A stretch of DNA of 64,000 nt from Clostridia bacterium. Lineage in GTDB: Bacteria; Bacillota; Clostridia; Oscillospirales; Acutalibacteraceae. Position 1 is the stretch's first letter. Every line of letters begins with the position of its first letter. The stretch spans positions 19,518-83,517 of the forward strand of contig JAFQWE010000026.1 in assembly GCA_017407645.1 (NCBI GenBank), read 5' to 3'. The position numbers and the translations under genes were made by a program. A model generated the notes under the pieces. It ran no database searches, had not been told where the DNA came from, and saw only the letters and a program-made list of their open reading frames with translations. Below, piece after piece: positions 25,852-33,290 of this stretch.

Positions 25852-27207
25852 TTAAATCACAATCTCAAATTCATTTTTGCCTTTAGTGTAAAGACCAATT
25901 GTCTTGGTTACGGTTTTACCCTTTGCGGTAACGGTTACGTCATAGTCACCGTAAAAGCCTTTAAACCGTGCGGTACCGCTCATATCGGCAGCAAAATCAC
26001 CCTCTGTATGCCACACCTTATGAATAAGGTTTTTCAGGGTGGTAAGGGCAGGTTTTTCGCTCATATCAAAACGGAGCAGACCGCCGTAAAAAATGTTTTC
26101 ACCAATAGACATATTGCCTTGGGAATTGGCAATAACCTCGGGGTCATCAGAAGGTACGTAGGCATAGCCGTCAACAAGATTCCAATATACAATCTGCTCT
26201 ACGTTAGGGTGTGAAAACCAGATTGTATAAAGATACTCAAGAAGCTTTGCCTGAATATCCTCACCCTCTGCGCTGTCGTCATAGGCAGGCAGAGTAACCT
26301 CGGTAATCTGCAAGGGCTTACCAAGACGTGAATACATATCCATACGCTGATAGAGGGTCTGGGGATTATACTGTACTCTTGTGCGGTCATACTCCTCTTG
26401 CTTTTGGCTGAAAATGTGGAATTGCATACCAATAGCGTCAACGCGGGCGCCCTTTAGTATGGCATTTTCTATGCAGGCGTAGTATTTGTCGGTAGGTCTG
26501 CCGTTTTGACACCAAACCGTCTCGGTGCCGTCGTTTATTACAAGCTGATTGGCAGGGAAATATTGCTCTGCTAACTTAAAGCACCACTCAACGTAGTCAG
26601 GCTCATCATAAAAGGCGGTAGTGCCTCTGCCCTCGGGCCAAAACATTTCGTTGGTAACCTCTATGGTTGGGATTTTGTCTTTGTACCGCCGAGATATTTC
26701 GGCATATCGGCGAGTCAGTTCTCGCTTTATTTCGGGTACGGTGGCATCTTTAAGCCAATTGGGGAAAAATTTCTCATAAGCCAAAGCGTGCTCGCGAGGT
26801 TCAATCCCATTTGCTTCACAAAATTCCACACACAAATCTATGGCAGGGCGACGGTAAAACTTGGGACTGTCCTTATCATAACGCTGTTTCCCCTTTTCAG
26901 GTTCGGTGGCGTTCCAATAAAAAGGCAGGGTTGCCATATTAAAGGTGTCGGCAAACTGCTTTTTGTAGCCGTCGTTCTTTTCCTTTGTTTCAAGCTCGTC
27001 AAGCATAAACAGATTGGCGCCGAACTTAAATTCGTGGCTTTTTTGGGTTATGCTGATTTTTGCATCGGGAATAAGGTTGCCGTCGCTATCCTTAACGGTG
27101 ATGGTACCCCATCCCTTGCGGTAGTTTTCTATATTTGCTTTAACGGTGGACTCCATAAAGTCCTTTTGAAGCTCAAACTGTTCTAACACTTTTTTGCGGT
27201 CGGTCAT
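25852..27207 (-). CDS. GH10 endo-1,4-beta-xylanase-like protein, copy 1
   Basis: 451 aa, same plan as copy 2: N-terminal beta domain, GH10 barrel with EVTNEMFW (near 188) and ITEVTLP (near 302), and a C-terminal beta domain with GDYDVTVTAKG. No signal peptide. Differences from copy 2 cluster around the acid/base region (PEGRGTTAF here, ATGKITPAF there) and in the C-terminal domain (TVTKTIGLYT here), which could shift substrate preference. The ATG at 27207 has GGGGGAGAG upstream, with a promoter at 27231-27259. It is divergent from an AraC regulator, which probably controls it. Confidence 0.9.
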   Translation of the reverse strand: MTDRKKVLEQFELQKDFMESTVKANIENYRKGWGTITVKDSDGNLIPDAKISITQKSHEFKFGANLFMLDELETKEKNDGYKKQFADTFNMATLPFYWNATEPEKGKQRYDKDSPKFYRRPAIDLCVEFCEANGIEPREHALAYEKFFPNWLKDATVPEIKRELTRRYAEISRRYKDKIPTIEVTNEMFWPEGRGTTAFYDEPDYVEWCFKLAEQYFPANQLVINDGTETVWCQNGRPTDKYYACIENAILKGARVDAIGMQFHIFSQKQEEYDRTRVQYNPQTLYQRMDMYSRLGKPLQITEVTLPAYDDSAEGEDIQAKLLEYLYTIWFSHPNVEQIVYWNLVDGYAYVPSDDPEVIANSQGNMSIGENIFYGGLLRFDMSEKPALTTLKNLIHKVWHTEGDFAADMSGTARFKGFYGDYDVTVTAKGKTVTKTIGLYTKGKNEFEIVI

Positions 27208-27230
27208 AAAACTCTCCCCCTTTTAAAATG

Positions 27231-27259
27231 ATTATACGCTGTGCCTAAAGGTTAGTAAA
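27231..27259 (-). promoter_or_regulatory. Promoter of the GH10 pair
   Basis: On the minus strand TTTACT (27254-27259), a 17-bp spacer and TATAAT (27231-27236). The imperfect palindrome GGTTAGTAAACC (27250-27261) covers the -35 and could be an operator for the divergent AraC protein. Confidence 0.6.
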
Positions 27260-27280
27260 CCATAAAAATGAATATAAAGG

Positions 27281-27309
27281 TTGATTTTTTGGCACTGTTT
27301 TGATATAAT
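27281..27309 (+). promoter_or_regulatory. Promoter of the AraC regulator
   Basis: TTGATT (27281-27286), a 17-bp spacer and TATAAT (27304-27309). Confidence 0.7.
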
Positions 27310-27335
27310 TCCCTTGTAAACAGGAGGTGTTTGTC

Positions 27336-28088
27336 GTGTTTTTTGACAATGATATTATATCTTTTCAAATATTTGACGTTCTTTATATGAACCAAAAAAA
27401 CACTAAATCCATAAATCGCGACCGCGATTACGACGCTCTTTCTTTCAGGTTAAAGGCAGACACCATAATTGATTTTGAGGATAAATCGGTGCCTTTTTTT
27501 GATAACTGCATCGGATATTTTCCATCGCAAGTCAACTACACCCGCACCGCCAAAAAGGACAAAATGATTGTTGTGGATTTTAAGGCCTTCAACTATCATT
27601 CGTCAGAGATTGAAAAATTCGTGCCTGAAAATCCTGAAAAATACCGCAGTTTATTTGAGCAGCTTTATGATTGTTGGAGTAAAAAGGGCACCGCCTATAA
27701 ATACAAATCCTCCGCCATTCTTAACACCATTTTTGCCGAAATATACAGAGATAACAAAAAAAGCGATTCTAACAAATCTAAAATCGCAAGCTCTATCAGG
27801 CATATTGAGAGAAATTATTTAAAAGCCGATTTTTCGTTAGACTGCGCCATTGAAAAATCTTACGTTAGCCCCACCTATTTTCGTCGGTTGTTTAAAGAGG
27901 AGTTTGGCGTTCCCCCCAAGCAATATATTATTGAGAAACGAATGAGCTATGCCGCCGAGCTGATTATGACCGACTATTACTCTTTGCAAGAGGTGGCAAG
28001 CCTTTGCGGATACAGTGATTACAAGCACTTTTCGGCAGAGTTTAAAAAGACACACGGGGTATCGCCCTCTAAATATTCAAAAAGATGA
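27336..28088 (+). CDS. AraC-family transcriptional regulator
   Basis: 250 aa. The N-terminal sensor part (about 1-145) is poorly conserved. Two helix-turn-helix units lie at about 165-250 (SYVSPTYFRRLFKEEFG and CGYSDYKHFSAEFKK, followed by HGVSPSKY). AGGAGG at 27322-27327 favours the GTG at 27336; an in-frame GTG at 27327 lies inside that Shine-Dalgarno. It is divergent from the tandem xylanases with about 130 bp between, so it most likely regulates them in response to a xylan-derived sugar (inference). Confidence 0.88.
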   Translation: MFFDNDIISFQIFDVLYMNQKNTKSINRDRDYDALSFRLKADTIIDFEDKSVPFFDNCIGYFPSQVNYTRTAKKDKMIVVDFKAFNYHSSEIEKFVPENPEKYRSLFEQLYDCWSKKGTAYKYKSSAILNTIFAEIYRDNKKSDSNKSKIASSIRHIERNYLKADFSLDCAIEKSYVSPTYFRRLFKEEFGVPPKQYIIEKRMSYAAELIMTDYYSLQEVASLCGYSDYKHFSAEFKKTHGVSPSKYSKR

Positions 28089-28112
28089 GTGGAAAATTCC
28101 GCTCATCTTTTT
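28081..28112. terminator. Terminator between AraC and the immunity array
   Basis: The inverted repeat AAAGATGAGTGGAA/TTCCGCTCATCTTT, with one G-T mismatch-type pair, is followed by T on the plus strand. On the minus strand it follows the last Barstar gene. It overlaps the AraC stop codon. Confidence 0.75.
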
Positions 28113-28115
28113 ACG

Positions 28116-28397
28116 TTAACTTATAATTTCATAGTCAAAAGGAGAATAGTCTGCCCGATCCTGTTTGTTTCGTTCTAAAATTTCCAAAATTCTCTTTACC
28201 GTGGGTTTCAATTCATCTGCCACGCTGTCACTACCGATAACTGTAACAAAATCCACATCACAATCACGGTTAAGGCAATCCCAAAACGCATCTAAATTCT
28301 CGCCGTAATGATCGGGAAAATCTAACGAAACACGTATACGCTCGTGCATATCAAACAAATTGGTACAACCTGTTAAATCTAAAATTGCTTTTTTCAT
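28116..28397 (-). CDS. Barstar-family inhibitor, copy 2
   Basis: A 93-aa small cytoplasmic protein of the Barstar (RNase inhibitor) family. It opens with AILDLTGCTNLFDMHERI, then DFPDHYGENLDAFWDCL, the helix with the conserved Tyr-Gly-x-Asn-x-x-Ala-Phe-Trp-Asp pattern that plugs the nuclease active site. Family length is about 90. The last 21 residues are identical to those of copy 1 at 28663-28944, and so is the DNA (28118-28184). The start overlaps the upstream KOW-like gene. It probably serves as an immunity protein for a nuclease toxin such as that at 29202-29762. Confidence 0.85.
   Translation of the reverse strand: MKKAILDLTGCTNLFDMHERIRVSLDFPDHYGENLDAFWDCLNRDCDVDFVTVIGSDSVADELKPTVKRILEILERNKQDRADYSPFDYEIIS
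28118..28184. repeat. 67-bp direct repeat, immunity-gene 3' end, copy B
   Basis: Exactly identical to 28665-28731. It covers the last 22 codons of the Barstar gene, while the rest of the two genes has diverged strongly. This suggests recent gene conversion or recombination at this end. Confidence 0.9.
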
Positions 28398-28651
28398 TAG
28401 ATTTTACTCTCCCATTCGGCTTTGATGCGTTCGTTTTCAGCAGCATACATCACAAGAATAAGTTTTAAATCATATTCTTTTATGCTTATTTCTGCAATAT
28501 CATCCTTTTCACCACATTGAGGAAAATTTACAAGCCAAGTTTCATTAATCTTTCTTTCGTCGCATATCCAGCCTTGCATACCTTTATGGACGCCTTCTTT
28601 TGCATATTGTTCTTTTTCAACAATTACTTCTACACAATCCATCATTTTCAT
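28397..28651 (-). CDS. Small KOW-like protein, copy 2 (immunity-array partner)
   Basis: 84 aa with beta-rich sequence: MMDCVEVIVEKE, GVHKGMQGWI and VNFPQCGEKDDIAEIS. It resembles the small DUF4926/KOW-like barrels sometimes found near toxin-immunity genes; this assignment is tentative. GAGGGTG favours the ATG at 28651 over 28666. It is a paralog of 28931-29197, and each copy is directly followed by and overlaps a Barstar gene, so the pair moves as a unit. Function unknown; immunity or regulation of immunity is possible. Confidence 0.72.
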   Translation of the reverse strand: MKMMDCVEVIVEKEQYAKEGVHKGMQGWICDERKINETWLVNFPQCGEKDDIAEISIKEYDLKLILVMYAAENERIKAEWESKI

Positions 28652-28662
28652 ATCGAGCACCC

Positions 28663-28944
28663 TCAACTTATAATTTCATAGTCAAAAGGAGAATAGTCTG
28701 CCCGATCCTGTTTGTTTCGTTCTAAAATTTCGTGCATAATGCCAATCGCCTTATCAAGTTCTTTAGGCAAGCTCTTTTCACCTTTTATAATAACCTTGTC
28801 TGCATCGCATTCACTCCAGAGCAAATCCCAAAAAGCATCCCAATTTTTGCCGTACCATTCGGGAAACTCAAAGGCTACTTGTATTCTTTTGTGAATATCA
28901 TAAGCATATTCACAACCCGTTAAATCCAATTCAATTATTTTCAT
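28663..28944 (-). CDS. Barstar-family inhibitor, copy 1
   Basis: 93 aa. IIELDLTGCEYAYDIHKRI, then EFPEWYGKNWDAFWDLLW, is the Barstar signature helix and loop. The acidic patch of the inhibitor family is retained (ECDADK and later residues). Copy 2 differs through most of the length but has an identical 21-residue C-terminus. It overlaps the preceding KOW-like gene by 14 nt. It lies in the leftward unit that begins with the toxin-like gene and is the first Barstar after it, so it is the most probable cognate immunity protein. Confidence 0.87.
   Translation of the reverse strand: MKIIELDLTGCEYAYDIHKRIQVAFEFPEWYGKNWDAFWDLLWSECDADKVIIKGEKSLPKELDKAIGIMHEILERNKQDRADYSPFDYEIIS
28665..28731. repeat. 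67-bp direct repeat, immunity-gene 3' end, copy A
   Basis: Identical to 28118-28184, 547 bp away in the same orientation. The distance equals one KOW-Barstar unit. Confidence 0.9.
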
Positions 28945-29197
28945 TGACTTTACTCTCCCACAGGGCTTTTATACGTTCGTTTATTCTTGCATCCATTTTA
29001 GGAATAACCGCCAAATCCGATTCCTCCATTGAAATTTCTGCAATATCTGTTTTTTCGCCATATTGAGGAAAATTAACAAGAACCCACCCTTTTATGCTCG
29101 GTTCTATACATATCCACCCCTGCATACCTTTATGTACACCGTCGTCTGCATAAATTTTCTTTTCTACTAAAACCTCAACTATATCCATCATTTTCAT
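28931..29197 (-). CDS. Small KOW-like protein, copy 1 (immunity-array partner)
   Basis: 88 aa. MMDIVEVLVEKK, GVHKGMQGWICIEPS and VNFPQYGEKTDIAEIS match the copy at 28397-28651 at about 60 percent identity. GGAGGG before the ATG at 29197 decides the start (an ATG at 29212 has no ribosome binding site). It begins just inside the end of the toxin-like gene region and runs into the Barstar gene with a 14-nt overlap. Function unknown. The conserved order toxin, KOW-like, Barstar, KOW-like, Barstar suggests a role in immunity. Confidence 0.72.
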   Translation of the reverse strand: MKMMDIVEVLVEKKIYADDGVHKGMQGWICIEPSIKGWVLVNFPQYGEKTDIAEISMEESDLAVIPKMDARINERIKALWESKVNENN

Positions 29198-29201
29198 AAT
29201 A

Positions 29202-29762
29202 CTACCCTCCATACGGTGTTGTTAATTGAATGTGTCCATTCGGATAAACCATCCATCCAGACACAAATGTTACAACATCATTCTTGTCTTTTCTCATTAT
29301 TTCTATAGTTATACTTATTCGCTGTCCATCTCTATTCAATTTACCCAAAGTATATTGACCCAAAATATACTTTTGTAAGCCTTGTTTTTCAATTTCTTTT
29401 TTTAAATATTCCGAATCATTAACCGTATATCCCCAAGCTTTAAATAGCCTTTCTTTCCCGTGACCATATTCACCCATTGTATCAAACAAATATGGGTCAA
29501 ACTTGCTGTACGCCGCTGTTGCCGTTGCGTTATTGACAACCTCATTATAAGAACTGTCTTCTAATATACAATGGCAATACTGATGATGGGGCCATTCAGG
29601 TGTTTTATCCTTTGTAAACCAACACCCATCAAGTTTCAGGCATTCCTCACAATGATTATCACTCAAACTTCGGTGCAACCATTTATTCCATTTAGGCATT
29701 TGAGGAGGGCTTTCGCCCCACACTGCCGCTTTAATAACCTCTGATAAATAATCCACTATCAT
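29202..29762 (-). CDS. Phage-borne toxin-like protein: Mu-gpF-type Cys motif plus putative nuclease domain
   Basis: 186 aa, no signal peptide. The N-terminal part carries NHCEECLKLDGCWF (about 35-48) and PHHQYCHCIL (about 59-68), the Cys/His pattern at the C-terminus of phage Mu gpF-like minor head proteins. The C-terminal part (about 88-186: GHGKERLFKAWGY, YILGQYTLGKLNRDGQ, TFVSGWMVYPNG) resembles DUF6883-type domains predicted as BECR-fold RNases of polymorphic toxins. I offer this from memory of the pattern, not from a search. It lies behind the phage holin terminator and in front of two Barstar units. The ribosome binding site is AAAGGAG. A TATAAT lies only 9 bp upstream, too close to be a useful promoter for this start. 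Confidence 0.65.
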   Translation of the reverse strand: MIVDYLSEVIKAAVWGESPPQMPKWNKWLHRSLSDNHCEECLKLDGCWFTKDKTPEWPHHQYCHCILEDSSYNEVVNNATATAAYSKFDPYLFDTMGEYGHGKERLFKAWGYTVNDSEYLKKEIEKQGLQKYILGQYTLGKLNRDGQRISITIEIMRKDKNDVVTFVSGWMVYPNGHIQLTTPYGG

Positions 29763-29816
29763 TCTCCTTTATTATACCACTGTCTTTTGCAAAAGTACAG
29801 TTTTAATCTTTGAACA

Positions 29817-29847
29817 AAAGCCCACACCCTGCGGGGTATGGGCTTTT
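29817..29847 (-). terminator. Terminator of the phage late operon
   Basis: The stem AAAAGCCCA-ACCC...GGGT-TGGGCTTTT lies just after the holin stop codon. It separates the virion/lysis genes from the toxin-immunity cargo. Confidence 0.78.
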
Positions 29848-29850
29848 GGT

Positions 29851-30240
29851 TTATTCTTTTTCTTTAATTTGCTCTAAAATTTCCACTATCCTTTGTGGAA
29901 TAGGCACACCCAATCGGGCTACATTTTCAATGATGCTGATGCCCTCGTTAGCGATATAAAAATATGCCACGAGGGTGCGGAATATCCACTGACCGCCGTT
30001 AACAAGTCGGTCAAGCATAACCGACACAATCAGCATAAGCACCACAAAAAGTTTTTTTGCAAGCCCCTTGAAGCCCGTATGACTTGACAGTTTTTTGTTT
30101 ATTACAGCCCCTACTACCCCTGTAAGATAGTCAATCGCCATAAAACTGACAAGCACGGCAAGTGCCACGTCCCAACCGCCGAACAAATAGGTTGCGGTGG
30201 TGCAACAAAGGGTGAAAACAGAGGCTAATGCTGTTTTCAT
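29851..30240 (-). CDS. Phage holin (Holin_4/toxin-secretion type)
   Basis: 129 aa with about three to four hydrophobic segments (about 5-30, 30-50, 65-85, 90-105) and the motif MAIDYLTGVVGA typical of the phage lysis holin family Holin_4/Cph1. Holins open the membrane so that endolysin reaches the wall. The ATG at 30240 overlaps the amidase stop by ATGA and has GGGGG upstream; a longer reading from 30282 is not needed. It is the last gene of the late operon. Confidence 0.85.
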   Translation of the reverse strand: MKTALASVFTLCCTTATYLFGGWDVALAVLVSFMAIDYLTGVVGAVINKKLSSHTGFKGLAKKLFVVLMLIVSVMLDRLVNGGQWIFRTLVAYFYIANEGISIIENVARLGVPIPQRIVEILEQIKEKE

Positions 30241-31001
30241 TTGGTAACCCCCGTCCATTTTTTCCAGCAGTTTACACCCCATTGACCGTCAACTGCCAAA
30301 TTATTGTTTTTTTGCCACACTTTGATGGCGTTTTCGGTATCTTTACCGCACAGGCCGTCAACTGCAACTCCTACTTCACCCTGCACAAGTCGGGTAAGAT
30401 TTTTGTATTTATAGGTGTCGCGACGTCTCACAACCGCCGATTTTGCAACCGATTCAGTCTCGCTACCCCACATACCGTCGGTGCCGTACTTCAGAAACTT
30501 GAAGCCGTCGGCAAGGGCCGCCCTCTGAAAAAGCAGAACTCGGTTTGTGGGTGCAGGCTGTGTTGCCACAGTGCCCGACTTGAATTCTGCAAGAGGGAAA
30601 AGCTTACCCGGACAAGCGGTAGCTTTTAATTCTCCGTGACCCTTAATATCTTTAATGGGATATTTAGCCTTAAGATAGGCTATCAGTTCAAAGCCCGACT
30701 TTTTCTGAGCGTCACCCATAGGCTCATTTTCAAAGTTGCCCTCAAAGCAAACTCCGATTGAGTTGGCGTTGTAGCTTACTGTGTGAGCGCCCACTCGGTC
30801 TTCAGGTCTGCCGCGCCACACCGAGCCGTCCTTACGGATAAAAAAGTGATAGCCGATACCCGACCAGCCTCTGTCAAGATGCCAGCGGTGAACGTCCTGC
30901 ACCGAACAAGATTTTGCCGCCGCGTGATGAAGCACGATAAGGTCGGTTTTTGACCGCTTGGTCATAAAATCAAAGGTAAGAGCGGCTTCTTTAATTTGCA
31001 C
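30237..31001 (-). CDS. N-acetylmuramoyl-L-alanine amidase (endolysin)
   Basis: 254 aa. The amidase_2/PGRP domain (about 15-145) has zinc ligands at VLHHAA (near 24) and in GHGELKATACPG (near 122-132), plus GWSGIGYHF. The C-terminal part (about 160-254) holds two peptidoglycan-binding-like segments (GTDGMWGSETE, AVDGQWGVNCW). It cleaves between MurNAc and the stem peptide to lyse the host. It is paired with the overlapping holin gene downstream. Confidence 0.92.
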   Translation of the reverse strand: MQIKEAALTFDFMTKRSKTDLIVLHHAAAKSCSVQDVHRWHLDRGWSGIGYHFFIRKDGSVWRGRPEDRVGAHTVSYNANSIGVCFEGNFENEPMGDAQKKSGFELIAYLKAKYPIKDIKGHGELKATACPGKLFPLAEFKSGTVATQPAPTNRVLLFQRAALADGFKFLKYGTDGMWGSETESVAKSAVVRRRDTYKYKNLTRLVQGEVGVAVDGLCGKDTENAIKVWQKNNNLAVDGQWGVNCWKKWTGVTK

Positions 31002-31182
31002 CGACGCTCACCTCGGTTTTTTCAAGGAAGTTTTTAGCCGCAGAGCGCATCTGGGCAATGGTTGTGGCGGTAGACATTTCTGCCACCATTTCGGTAAGTG
31101 CATCAGGAGTGGCAGAGTCTAACTCTGCCAGCTCCTCTGCCGTCATTTCTCGATAAATTCCACTGTCATACATAATTGGCAT
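30991..31182 (-). CDS. Small phage protein, unknown
   Basis: 63 aa, acidic and helical (EMTAEELAELDSATPDALTEMVAEMS). It starts at the ATG at 31182, which overlaps the stop of the fibre gene, with GGGGG upstream, and its end overlaps the amidase gene by 11 nt. Small proteins at this position in tail-to-lysis regions of Gram-positive phages are often XkdX-like or fibre accessory proteins. I do not recognise the family. Confidence 0.65.
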   Translation of the reverse strand: MPIMYDSGIYREMTAEELAELDSATPDALTEMVAEMSTATTIAQMRSAAKNFLEKTEVSVGAN

Positions 31183-32138
31183 TATACTAACCCCCATATT
31201 TTTATTTTTGTGCCTATTGGTAAGGTTGGTCCTTCAAATCTAAGGTACCTGACTTTACTATTTGCCACTACACTAATATCGTTTAGAATTTTTTTGTATC
31301 CTTTTGTATAGGGTAAAACCTCAACATTCCAAAGCAACCCTTTCGGTCTGGTTTCCACTACACAAACAGACTCTGTGTCGTGCTTTACCCAATCGTTTAT
31401 ATATATCTCGATAGCGTTAGACCCGGATAAACTTGAGCAATAAGAAATACGGTTGGACGGCAAGGTTGTGTTTGGCGTCAAATACAAAGCCACACGAACC
31501 CCTTTTTCAGTGGGACCTAATCCATCAACCTTTTGACTAAACATTGTGACTTCTTCTTCAAGCTCGGTTTCCATTAAAAGTTGCCATTCTTCTTTAACAG
31601 CCGCTTCGGCGCGAGCGGCGGCGTCAATCGCGCTTTGGGACGCAGTTTGAGACAACTCTGCCGACTGAGATGCAACCTGAGCCGCATCCATTGCAAGACT
31701 CATTGCGCCCACAAGATTGTGAGAATAACGGTCATATTCATTGCTGTCAACAAGGGATGCCACCGATTGTCCAAACTTGATTTTTACAACCGAAAAGCAC
31801 TGTCTTTTTAACATTATATAGTTCTCGTCCACGGTTGTTACAACCAGCTGCAAAGAGGCAGTTGAGCCCGACATAGTTATCTCTGTAGGCAAAACAAACT
31901 CCACTTTGCAACCGTTAAGCTCAACGGGGTAAATCTTTATATTGCCCTCGGCATCCCCAACCTCTACTGTCCACAGTTGGCGGTCAGTCTGACTTGCCAA
32001 CTGCTCTGCAAGTGCATCCTCCAAGGTGAAAATCACCTTTGTGGCGTTGTATTCACACTGAAAGCCTGCCTCCTGAACTGATGAGGGAGTTATGCTTTGG
32101 GCACTGACTAAATAATTTATTTCTCTCATTAAATTCAA
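31182..32138 (-). CDS. Phage fibre/receptor-binding protein, BppU-like N-terminus
   Basis: 318 aa. The first 140 residues resemble the N-terminal domain of baseplate upper proteins (BppU, DUF2479): a beta-sandwich with TVEVGDAEGNIKIYPVELNG and CFSVVKIKF. An Ala/Ser-rich heptad stretch follows (about 145-185, AAQVASQSAELSQTASQSA), as in trimeric fibre stalks. The C-terminal part (about 200-318) is a probable tip domain. It follows the coiled-coil virion protein and precedes the lysis genes, the usual place for a receptor-binding protein. Confidence 0.72.
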   Translation of the reverse strand: MNLMREINYLVSAQSITPSSVQEAGFQCEYNATKVIFTLEDALAEQLASQTDRQLWTVEVGDAEGNIKIYPVELNGCKVEFVLPTEITMSGSTASLQLVVTTVDENYIMLKRQCFSVVKIKFGQSVASLVDSNEYDRYSHNLVGAMSLAMDAAQVASQSAELSQTASQSAIDAAARAEAAVKEEWQLLMETELEEEVTMFSQKVDGLGPTEKGVRVALYLTPNTTLPSNRISYCSSLSGSNAIEIYINDWVKHDTESVCVVETRPKGLLWNVEVLPYTKGYKKILNDISVVANSKVRYLRFEGPTLPIGTKIKIWGLV

Positions 32139-32144
32139 CTCCTA

Positions 32145-33290
32145 TTATCCTTTGTGATAGTTTAACAAAGCGGCCATATACTGACTTGCAAGCTGACTTA
32201 CCTCACCATTTGTATACAAGGAATTGGCATAATCAAGAATATATTTTTCACCGTAAACTCTGAGTTTTTCTGCAGGATTTTTGCCGATAAAAAGATTATA
32301 GAACTGCTTAATTCTTGCCATATCGTTGGTAGTGAGATATCGGTCGCGCACCAAAAGAGGCAACAGCTTATCAGCGCCGTACTGCTCAACGTTGTAATTA
32401 TCCAGAGCTTTCTCAAAAGAACTGACCACTGAATAATTTTCACCCTTTTCGGTGGCGGCGTTATATTTATCAAGATTTGTTTTAAGTCCTTGCCAACGGT
32501 CACGCTCCTTGACGGCGATTTCGAAGAAGTCGTCCTTCAGCTTTGCCGCGGCCAATCCTCCGCTTGTAAGCACAAGCTGTGCCTCGGTAACCGAAAGATT
32601 GTGCATAATAATATATTCCATCAGAATTTCCCCTGCATGAGGTGCCGTAATACCCGTCTGCACAGAGCTTTTGAAGGCGGTCATAAGGGTGTTAAGCAAA
32701 TCTTTTCTTTCCTTAGTTGCCTTTTCAGACGCCTCTTTTTCTGCCTTTTCGGTGGTTTCCTGTTCCTTTTTCGCAGTCTCCGCCGCCTTTTCCTGCTGCT
32801 TATTGTAATATTCCATTTGCTTGATTTCGGCATTGTAAAGGCGGTTGGCGTTATCCTCTGCAACCTGTTGGTCAATAGAGTCAAGCTTTGTTGTAAGAGC
32901 ATTGTTGTTGGCGGCTATTTCATCCCGTACCGACTGCTCAATGCTACGCACCGCCGACTCGTACTGCAAACGCGTATTGTAATCGGCGTTGCCTCTGCTT
33001 ACGCCCAATGCCGTCTGCTGAGTGCGGTTAAGTCCTGAGTCGGTGAGACCAAGGTTAGCCATATTTTCAGCAACCTTGCGCTCACCGATATATTGCTTTA
33101 CTGCGTTTTCATCATAGATAGAGCGGTATTTTCCGCTTAGTTTACCAATATCATCGGCGCCCGCCTGAGTTACCTGCTGATTTTTTATTGCAGTATCAAG
33201 CTTTGCTTGCTCTTTTCGTTTTTTAGCAAGCTCCTCTTGCATTTTGTTTTGTTGCTCAGCCGCGCTGATATAATTTATGTTTTCCGTCAC
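32145..33290 (-). CDS. Coiled-coil virion protein, probable ejection or tail protein
   Basis: 381 aa. Long charged coiled coils occupy about 10-45 and 145-200 (KQQEKAAETAKKEQETTEKA), between regions rich in Asn/Ala. There is no membrane segment. In podovirus-like gene order such proteins, encoded after the portal/nozzle genes, are often internal ejection proteins. The motif TDSGLNRTQQTA and what follows recalls internal virion proteins, but I cannot name a family with certainty. It overlaps the nozzle-like gene by 4 nt. Confidence 0.6.
   Translation of the reverse strand: MTENINYISAAEQQNKMQEELAKKRKEQAKLDTAIKNQQVTQAGADDIGKLSGKYRSIYDENAVKQYIGERKVAENMANLGLTDSGLNRTQQTALGVSRGNADYNTRLQYESAVRSIEQSVRDEIAANNNALTTKLDSIDQQVAEDNANRLYNAEIKQMEYYNKQQEKAAETAKKEQETTEKAEKEASEKATKERKDLLNTLMTAFKSSVQTGITAPHAGEILMEYIIMHNLSVTEAQLVLTSGGLAAAKLKDDFFEIAVKERDRWQGLKTNLDKYNAATEKGENYSVVSSFEKALDNYNVEQYGADKLLPLLVRDRYLTTNDMARIKQFYNLFIGKNPAEKLRVYGEKYILDYANSLYTNGEVSQLASQYMAALLNYHKG

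Noticed and set aside
25138-26214. 358-codon plus-strand open frame
   Set aside because: It is the antisense shadow of the tandem GH10 genes, whose catalytic motifs are intact on the minus strand.
29763-29800. Promoter for the toxin-like gene from TATAAT at 29771-29776
   Set aside because: It would start transcription almost at the ATG and lose the ribosome binding site; no good -35 at 17 bp. Kept only as a remark.
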